DNA from: UBA8389 sp942493385
GTDB taxonomy: Bacteria; Bacteroidota; Bacteroidia; Bacteroidales; UBA1402
Length of the DNA: 64,000 nt
NCBI GenBank assembly: GCA_942493385.1
Contig: OW818699.1
Coordinates: 2,480,001-2,544,000 of the forward strand
Direction of reading: 5' to 3'
Within the stretch, counting starts at the first letter, position 1; every line of letters begins with the position of its first letter. Shown here one piece after another: positions 58,543 to 64,000 of this stretch. The notes under the pieces were generated by a model. It searched no databases and was not told the DNA's origin. It saw only the letters and a program-made list of their open reading frames with translations. Made by a program: the position numbers and the translations under genes.

Positions 58543-60663
58543 CTATTGCCGAATCCACTTCATTGTTTTGAATCCCTGAGCAGTTTTGACACGAATAATC
58601 GCCATTTTCTGATCTTCGGGAAATGCAATGCTGATTTCCTGATCATTAACCGCATCGTTTTTATACAAAACAATACCTGTCAATGAAAACGCAACGACAG
58701 ATTGGATGGGTTGTGTTGATCGGAATCGGGCCAATGCGGCTTGACCATCGGATATCATCGTCAATGGAGTGGTTTGAATGCTCTTTTCCGCAGTATAGAC
58801 TGCACCGGCATGAGGAAGATAAACATTGGGTTTGGGTATGCTGTCCAAACCTCTGGCCAACCAATATCCAAGATGTGGTGGCTGATTGTAACAGTTGTTT
58901 TCCCAGGCAACACCAAGTCGATATACTGGATCGTGCATCAATGTTGGAATTCGATAGGAGGATGGAATCGTCGTGGTGAAAAACTGTATTTTACTGGAGT
59001 CTCCACTTGTCATCATGAAAATCTCTTCCCGCCAGTCACCCAGAACATCCGCACTTAGGCATGGAGTTGCCTTTGTTCCATTAATCGACTGAGCATTTCC
59101 ATAATTGTACAATGTAAACAAACGTCCTGCAGATTTTGTAGTGGATGACCATTTGTCCAACTTGGTTCCATCCAGCAATTCATCCAGCAAATCTCCATCC
59201 CAATAAATCCGGAAATTGACGGAAGGCTTGCTGGGAGAGAGCGAATCTCCTTTGCAGGTATAAACATTGGGACCTGATGAACTCCACATTTCATGTCCAC
59301 GTTTTGTTCCGTCAATATCGGCTGAACAACCGCGACCATTATCACTACCCGTTTTAGTCCCCCAAAGAATCTTACCGGTTGCTGCGCTATGCAGCTCGTA
59401 TCCATAAGCCGCTTTGGTATCTTCGTGCACCTCCCACACCTCCAGACCGGCAATGTCTGGATCCAGATCACTTAAGTGCATGGCATCACCATGCCCCAAA
59501 CCGGTTCGGTACAAAAGTTTTCCGTCATCATTGATGGCAGATGCTCCATAAATGATCTCATCCTTACCATCGTTGTCCACATCGGCTACGGAAAGATTAT
59601 GATTACCTTGTCCATAAGCACCTACACCACTGGTCGTTCCAGAATCGTAGAACCATCTTTGAACAAGTTTGCCATTGATTAAGTCGAAAGCGGCCAAGGT
59701 TGTGCGAGTGTAATAGCCCCGGCACATGACCAAACTTGGATGAATACCATCCAGATAAGCAACACATGCCATAAAACGATCTACTCGATTGCCATAGGAA
59801 TCCCCCCAACTGGAAACTGTACCACGTAAAGGATTGTAAGCCACTGTATTAATCTGACCACCTGTTTTTCCGTTGAATACAGTAAGATATTCAGGTCCGG
59901 TCAAAATGTAACCGCTGCTATTTCTATAATCTGCAGTCGGGCTATCACTGTTCATCAATACGTTCGATCCCAAACCATCTTTGGTTCCTGGAGCCGTTTT
60001 ACATGCCAATTCAGCCATTCCGTCTCCATCAAAGTCGTAAACCATATATTGTGTGTAATGACCTCCAGCCCTGATATTTATTCCCAAATCAATACGCCAA
60101 AGAAATTGACCGGTCAATTCATACGCATCCAGATAGACATTTCCTGTATATCCACCTTGTGAATTGTCTTTGCCGTTGCTCGGATCCCACTTGACGATGA
60201 GTTCATACTGACCATCTCCATCCAAGTCGCCAACACTACAGTCACCAGGTGAATAATGATAGCCTCCGGATGCAGTTCTTCCACCTGCAGGACGGTTCAA
60301 CTGTATGGTTTTGTAGACGTTTGCCCATGGTGTGACGGATTCGGAGGTATCTACTTCCACGCCGTTCATTACGGTACGTACGGTATAGGTTAAATTCGTA
60401 TTACCTTGTGTATCAAGTGTATTTGTGGTCGAAGTAAGAGGCGTGAAGTTCACTTTGTACTTGCCGTCTCGGTAGATGTTGAAACCAACCTTTGGGTCGT
60501 CTGTCGCCAAATATCTCCAACTTATAAAAACACCACTGGCAGTTTGAACAGCCACTAAGCCACGGTCCAGGTACTCCATCTGTCGTTGCGCAGCATGGGC
60601 AGGTGTTAAAAACGAACAAAAAAGGGATGATAGCGTCAGTAAGACTATTCTAGTGAATTTCAT
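58543..60663 (-). CDS. Rhamnogalacturonan lyase, PL11-like, with T9SS type A tail
   Basis: A 706-residue secreted lyase that cleaves the rhamnose-galacturonate backbone of pectin. Signal peptide 1-24, then an N-terminal FN3-like strand block (MEYLDRGLVAVQTASGVFIS, WRYLATDDPKVGFNIYRDG), and an eight-bladed propeller with calcium-binding repeats: GDLDGDGQYELIVKWD, YDFDGDGMAELACKTAPG, ADVDNDGKDEIIYGA. The last 80 residues resemble a T9SS type A sorting domain (AFSLTGIVLYKN, FPEDQKMAIIRV). No SusC/D, sensor or other CAZyme is adjacent, so it is not in a classic polysaccharide utilisation locus. About 200 bp upstream precede tRNA-Pro. Confidence 0.88.
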   Translation of the reverse strand: MKFTRIVLLTLSSLFCSFLTPAHAAQRQMEYLDRGLVAVQTASGVFISWRYLATDDPKVGFNIYRDGKYKVNFTPLTSTTNTLDTQGNTNLTYTVRTVMNGVEVDTSESVTPWANVYKTIQLNRPAGGRTASGGYHYSPGDCSVGDLDGDGQYELIVKWDPSNGKDNSQGGYTGNVYLDAYELTGQFLWRIDLGINIRAGGHYTQYMVYDFDGDGMAELACKTAPGTKDGLGSNVLMNSDSPTADYRNSSGYILTGPEYLTVFNGKTGGQINTVAYNPLRGTVSSWGDSYGNRVDRFMACVAYLDGIHPSLVMCRGYYTRTTLAAFDLINGKLVQRWFYDSGTTSGVGAYGQGNHNLSVADVDNDGKDEIIYGASAINDDGKLLYRTGLGHGDAMHLSDLDPDIAGLEVWEVHEDTKAAYGYELHSAATGKILWGTKTGSDNGRGCSADIDGTKRGHEMWSSSGPNVYTCKGDSLSPSKPSVNFRIYWDGDLLDELLDGTKLDKWSSTTKSAGRLFTLYNYGNAQSINGTKATPCLSADVLGDWREEIFMMTSGDSSKIQFFTTTIPSSYRIPTLMHDPVYRLGVAWENNCYNQPPHLGYWLARGLDSIPKPNVYLPHAGAVYTAEKSIQTTPLTMISDGQAALARFRSTQPIQSVVAFSLTGIVLYKNDAVNDQEISIAFPEDQKMAIIRVKTAQGFKTMKWIRQ

Positions 60664-60825
60664 AGCGGATACATTATATTACAAGCTGCTAAATTACCAC
60701 TTGCCCACCTATAATAGGTTAGATATTTGACAAAAAACAATTGAATATTGATAATCGCCATTTAATGCATCATTTTGATAATCAAGGTAGCGAGAATAGG
60801 AGGGCGGGGGTCGTGGGCTTGCATT

Positions 60826-60857
60826 AAAAAAGCCTGCTACTAATGTAACAGGCTTTT
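60826..60857 (-). terminator. Terminator for tRNA-Pro
   Basis: Read on the minus strand, AAAAGCCTG (60849-60857) pairs with CAGGCTTTT (60828-60836) and is followed by further Ts. It lies just 3' of the tRNA. The rest of 60664-61049 outside the tRNA shows nothing else recognisable. Confidence 0.7.
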
Positions 60858-60867
60858 GCTCTCAACG

Positions 60868-60942
60868 TCGGGGTAGCGGGATTCGAACCCACGACCCCCT
60901 GGTCCCAAACCAGGTGCGCTAACCGGACTGCGCTACACCCCG
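60868..60942 (-). tRNA. tRNA-Pro (UGG)
   Basis: The minus strand folds as a cloverleaf: acceptor CGGGGTG pairing with TACCCCG (one G-U), anticodon stem CCTGG/CCAGG around loop TTTGGGA, anticodon UGG, and a TTCGAAT T-loop between TGGG and CCCG. The discriminator is A at 60868 and the CCA end is not encoded. 75 nt. Confidence 0.95.
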
Positions 60943-61049
60943 TTTTCAAGTCGGGTGCAAATGTAGTCTTTTTTTCTGGATGCGCAAGTGCAGCACTTGT
61001 CTATTGCGAAAAAAAAGTCGATATTTGTACTTTAAACACCCCAAAATTC

Positions 61050-62810
61050 ATGTATAGAACGCATACTTGCGGAGAACTCCGCATTAACGACGTAAATAAG
61101 ACCATAACCCTTTCGGGTTGGGTACAACGCAGCCGCAAAATGGGCGGAATGACCTTTGTTGACATTCGCGACCGATATGGCATCACACAATTGGTTTTCA
61201 ATCAGGAAGTTGATGCTGAACTCTGTGATCAAGCCAACAAACTTGGACGAGAATGGGTGATACAGGCCATCGGCACTGTAGCCCAACGTTCCAACAAGAA
61301 TGCGAACATGCCTACAGGTGACATCGAACTAATTGTCAATCAACTAAATATATTGAACGCGGCTGAAACGCCACCCTTTACCATCGAAGACGAAACCGAT
61401 GGCGGCGATGATATCCGCATGAAATACCGTTACCTCGACCTGCGCAGAAGCGCCGTTCGAAAAAATTTGGAATTGCGTCACAAAATGACCATCCTGATTC
61501 GTACCTATTTGGACAAGCAAGATTTCATCGAAGTGGAAACCCCGATTCTCATCGGTTCCACACCCGAAGGTGCACGTGACTTCGTCGTTCCTTCCCGCAT
61601 GAACCTCAACGAATTTTATGCCTTGCCGCAATCACCTCAATTGTTCAAACAGTTGCTGATGGTAGGCGGTTTCGACCGTTACTTCCAGATAGCCAAGTGT
61701 TTCCGCGACGAAGACCTACGTGCTGACCGCCAACCCGAGTTCACCCAAATTGACTGTGAAATGTCGTTTGTTGAGCAAGAAGACATCATCATGACCTTCG
61801 AAGGCATGTCAAAATACCTGTTCAAAGAACTGAAAGGCATCGATTACCAAGGAAATTATCCCAGAATGACATGGGCTGATGCCATGACGAATTACGGTAG
61901 CGACAAACCGGACATCCGCTTCGAAATGAAGTTTGTCGAACTCAAAAAACACACCACAGAAGGATTGTTCACCGTTTTCGACAGTGCCGAGTACATCGGT
62001 GCCATCTGTGCCGAAGGCTGTGCCGTTTATACCCGCAAACAGTTGGACGAACTGACCGATTTTGTAAAACGTCCTCAAATCGGAGCCAAAGGCATGGTCT
62101 ATCTGCGCTGCGAAGCCGACGGAACCTTTAAGTCTTCAGTCGACAAATTCTACGATCAGACACAACTGAAAGCATGGGCAGAAGCCTGTCAGGCAAAACC
62201 TGGCGACCTCATCCTGATGCTGAGTGGTGACAAGGCCAAAACACAAAAAGCCCTCTGCGAATTACGCCTCGAAATGGGAGCAAGGATGGGTCTTCGCAAC
62301 AAAGAGGTGTACGCACCACTTTGGGTCATCGACTTCCCTATGTTTGAGTGGGATGAAGAAACACAGCGCTATTACGCTATGCATCACCCATTTACATCAC
62401 CTAAACCCGAGGATATCCCACTTTTGGACAGCAACCCCGGACAAGTTCGAGCCAATGCCTACGACATGGTCATCAACGGTGTTGAGTTGGGTGGGGGATC
62501 CATCCGAATTTTCGACAGTGAACTACAAGCCAAGGCATTCGACATCATCGGATTCACCCGTGAAAAAGCTCAAAGTCAGTTTGGCTTCCTCATGAGTGCC
62601 TTCAAATTCGGCGCACCTCCACACGGTGGATTGGCTTTCGGCCTTGACCGCTTCGTTTCCATGATGGCAGGTCTTGATTCCATCCGTGACTGCATCGCCT
62701 TCCCGAAAAACAACTCCGGAAGAGACGTCATGTGTGATGCACCCTCCAAAATCGACCCTGCACAACTGGAAGAATTGTACATCGCATTGAAACAACCCGC
62801 AGCGAAGTAA
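61050..62810 (+). CDS. aspS: Aspartate-tRNA ligase
   Basis: Class II synthetase, 586 residues. The N-terminal OB fold has TITLSGWVQRSRKMGGMTFVDIRD split across its strands; motif 1 follows ETPILIGSTPEGARDFVVPSR; motif 2 is CFRDEDLRADRQPEFTQIDCE; the GAD insertion domain occupies about 290-410; motif 3 is GGLAFGLDRFVSMMAGL. The C-terminus SGRDVMCDAPSKIDPAQLEEL is bacterial. A near-consensus -7 box (GATATTTG) is upstream. The stop shares one base with the Nif3-family ATG. Confidence 0.96.
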   Translation: MYRTHTCGELRINDVNKTITLSGWVQRSRKMGGMTFVDIRDRYGITQLVFNQEVDAELCDQANKLGREWVIQAIGTVAQRSNKNANMPTGDIELIVNQLNILNAAETPPFTIEDETDGGDDIRMKYRYLDLRRSAVRKNLELRHKMTILIRTYLDKQDFIEVETPILIGSTPEGARDFVVPSRMNLNEFYALPQSPQLFKQLLMVGGFDRYFQIAKCFRDEDLRADRQPEFTQIDCEMSFVEQEDIIMTFEGMSKYLFKELKGIDYQGNYPRMTWADAMTNYGSDKPDIRFEMKFVELKKHTTEGLFTVFDSAEYIGAICAEGCAVYTRKQLDELTDFVKRPQIGAKGMVYLRCEADGTFKSSVDKFYDQTQLKAWAEACQAKPGDLILMLSGDKAKTQKALCELRLEMGARMGLRNKEVYAPLWVIDFPMFEWDEETQRYYAMHHPFTSPKPEDIPLLDSNPGQVRANAYDMVINGVELGGGSIRIFDSELQAKAFDIIGFTREKAQSQFGFLMSAFKFGAPPHGGLAFGLDRFVSMMAGLDSIRDCIAFPKNNSGRDVMCDAPSKIDPAQLEELYIALKQPAAK

Positions 62811-63598
62811 TGAAGACCGTTGGTGACGTTTGTGCTGTTCTAGAAGCATTTGCACCCCTGTCATTGCAGGAGTCATACGACAATGCCGGCTTGATTCTCG
62901 GAAATCGGGATCAGGAAGTTACCGGCATTTTGATTGCTCTGGACACCACGCTCGAAGTCATTGATGAAGCCATTACGCTCGGATGCAATATGATAGTAAC
63001 CCATCATCCATTCATTTTCAAGGGTTTAAAAACGATAACCGGCAAGAACCATACGGAAAACTGCCTGATCAAGGCCATTCGAAACGACATCGCCGTATAC
63101 GCTGGGCACACCAATGTGGATTCCGTAAGGGGAGGGGTTAACGAACGCATGGCCGATAAACTTGGCTTGACTGAATCCTCCATTCTAGTACCCATGCAGC
63201 AACCAGGTTGCGACTGCGGCTTGGGAATGGTTGGTTTGTTGCCTGAAAGTCTGAGCGAAACCCAATTTCTACACTTGGTCAAACAGACTTTCCATTGCGA
63301 ACGAATTCGTCATTCCACCTTGACCGGAAAAACCATCCGAAAGGTAGCCTTATGTGGAGGGTCGGGGAGTGAGTTTCTCGAAAATGCCCTGTCCATCGGT
63401 GCTGACGCTTATCTGACTGGTGAAGCCAAGTACCATGAGTTTTTCACCCATGCCTCCGAAATCCTTCTTATAGATGCCGGTCATTATGAGACGGAACAGT
63501 TTACAAAAGACATTTTTTTCGAGATACTTTCAGAAAATTTTTCTACCTTTGCCGTTCGGATTTCAGAAGTTGAGAACAACCCTGTCCATTATTTGTAA
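62810..63598 (+). CDS. Nif3-like dinuclear metal-centre protein (YbgI family)
   Basis: A 262-residue cytoplasmic protein with the metal ligands of the Nif3 family: MIVTHHPFIFKGLK (His pair), YAGHTNVDSVRGGVNE and DAGHYETEQFTK near the C-terminus. It is the short form, like E. coli YbgI, lacking the central insertion found in many Bacteroidota and Firmicutes homologues. Often annotated as a GTP cyclohydrolase I type 2 relative; actual reaction is unknown. Overlaps aspS by one base and precedes the zinc-ribbon gene by 27 bp. Confidence 0.9.
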   Translation: MKTVGDVCAVLEAFAPLSLQESYDNAGLILGNRDQEVTGILIALDTTLEVIDEAITLGCNMIVTHHPFIFKGLKTITGKNHTENCLIKAIRNDIAVYAGHTNVDSVRGGVNERMADKLGLTESSILVPMQQPGCDCGLGMVGLLPESLSETQFLHLVKQTFHCERIRHSTLTGKTIRKVALCGGSGSEFLENALSIGADAYLTGEAKYHEFFTHASEILLIDAGHYETEQFTKDIFFEILSENFSTFAVRISEVENNPVHYL

Positions 63599-63625
63599 GT
63601 AATTACTAAACAAGATATTATATCT

Positions 63626-64000
63626 ATGAGCGCTGAAAATTCTAAAGTAGATTCCAAAGAAATCACAGTCAAAGAAAAGCTTAAAGCTTTGTATGATTTG
63701 CAGATGGTTGTCTCTGAAATTGACAAAATCAAAACACTTCGCGGCGAATTGCCTTTGGAAGTACAAGACCTGGAAGACGAAATCGCCGGTCTGGAAACCC
63801 GCATTGATAATTTTCGGGCAGAACTCAAGGAATGTGAAGACATCATCACAGGCCGCAAGTTGGATATTGAAAACTCCAAAGCCCTGACTATCAAATACAA
63901 AGAGCAACAGGATAACGTTCGCAACAACCGTGAGTTCGATTACCTCAGCAAAGAACTGGAATTCCAGGGTCTTGAAATTGAATTTGCCGAAAAGAAAATC
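63626..64000 (+). CDS. Coiled-coil C4-type zinc-ribbon protein (partial, N-terminal part)
   Basis: The first 125 residues of a protein cut by the right edge. They form an almost unbroken coiled coil (KEKLKALYDLQMVVSEIDKI, then LEDEIAGLETRIDNFRAEL) and a conserved VRNNREFDYLSKELEFQ segment. This matches the DUF164/CdsZ-like family that ends in a four-Cys zinc ribbon, which would lie outside the window. It follows the Nif3-type gene, the usual Bacteroidota order. Confidence 0.85.
   Translation, partial: MSAENSKVDSKEITVKEKLKALYDLQMVVSEIDKIKTLRGELPLEVQDLEDEIAGLETRIDNFRAELKECEDIITGRKLDIENSKALTIKYKEQQDNVRNNREFDYLSKELEFQGLEIEFAEKKI

Overview
The window is chromosomal DNA from a member of the Bacteroidota, most likely of the order Bacteroidales. 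Three observations support this. The gene families are typical of the phylum (a Bacteroidota-type omega subunit, DUF4293, DUF4835, the Bat operon, a threonine-aldolase/TlpA pair). The -7 promoter element TAnnTTTG recurs in front of many genes, and recognisable Shine-Dalgarno sequences are scarce. Several exported proteins end in C-terminal domains of the type IX secretion system (T9SS). By eye the GC content is in the mid-40s and even across the window. I see no insertion sequence, prophage, CRISPR array or plasmid function.

Layout. 0-3 kb: end of a phenylacetate-CoA ligase gene, a tandem-ACT protein, then bamD, rpoZ and a DUF4293 membrane protein closed by a terminator. 3-7.4 kb: an outer-membrane barrel and a LysM/periplasmic-binding lipid-envelope protein (minus), facing a T9SS type B cargo and a lytic transglycosylase. 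7.4-17 kb: uvrA and an ABC-F ATPase, then threonine aldolase, a TlpA/DUF4369 thioredoxin and a PL9-like pectate lyase with a T9SS tail. 17-21 kb (minus): a DUF4097 lipoprotein built of 18-residue repeats, a DUF2141 protein and a PIF1-like helicase with an HRDC domain.

21-32 kb is a surface-polysaccharide locus: kdsB, a tandem FdtA-type cupin protein, a FemAB-like acyltransferase, a hexapeptide acetyltransferase, a Wzx flippase, a GT2, a GT6 (ABO blood-group family) and a GT11 alpha-1,2-fucosyltransferase on the plus strand. A second set (a fucosyltransferase-fold protein and three GT2 enzymes) converges on the minus strand. The GT6/GT11 pair suggests a glycan carrying a histo-blood-group-like Fuc-alpha-1,2-[GalNAc/Gal-alpha-1,3]-Gal terminus, and is the most interesting part of the window.

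32-46.5 kb is housekeeping: murB, an MBL hydrolase, dnaN with a DnaQ-type exonuclease, coaBC, DUF4835, recN, rlmB, a 10-TM metal exporter, ridA, rlmD (minus) and ppdK. 46.6-48.1 kb holds a HU gene and a second HU protein fused through a membrane segment and a Lys/Pro/Ala-rich linker to a LysM domain, a possible nucleoid-to-peptidoglycan tether. 48.3-57.3 kb is a full MoxR/Bat operon in which batB and batC are fused, ending with a PAP2 phosphatase. 57.4-58.5 kb has a small HTH protein followed by two mutually complementary hairpins and an unrecognised gene. The window ends with a PL11 rhamnogalacturonan lyase (minus), tRNA-Pro(UGG), aspS, a Nif3-family protein and the start of a coiled-coil zinc-ribbon protein. 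Where a -7 element lies inside or downstream of the longest open frame, I moved the start codon downstream.
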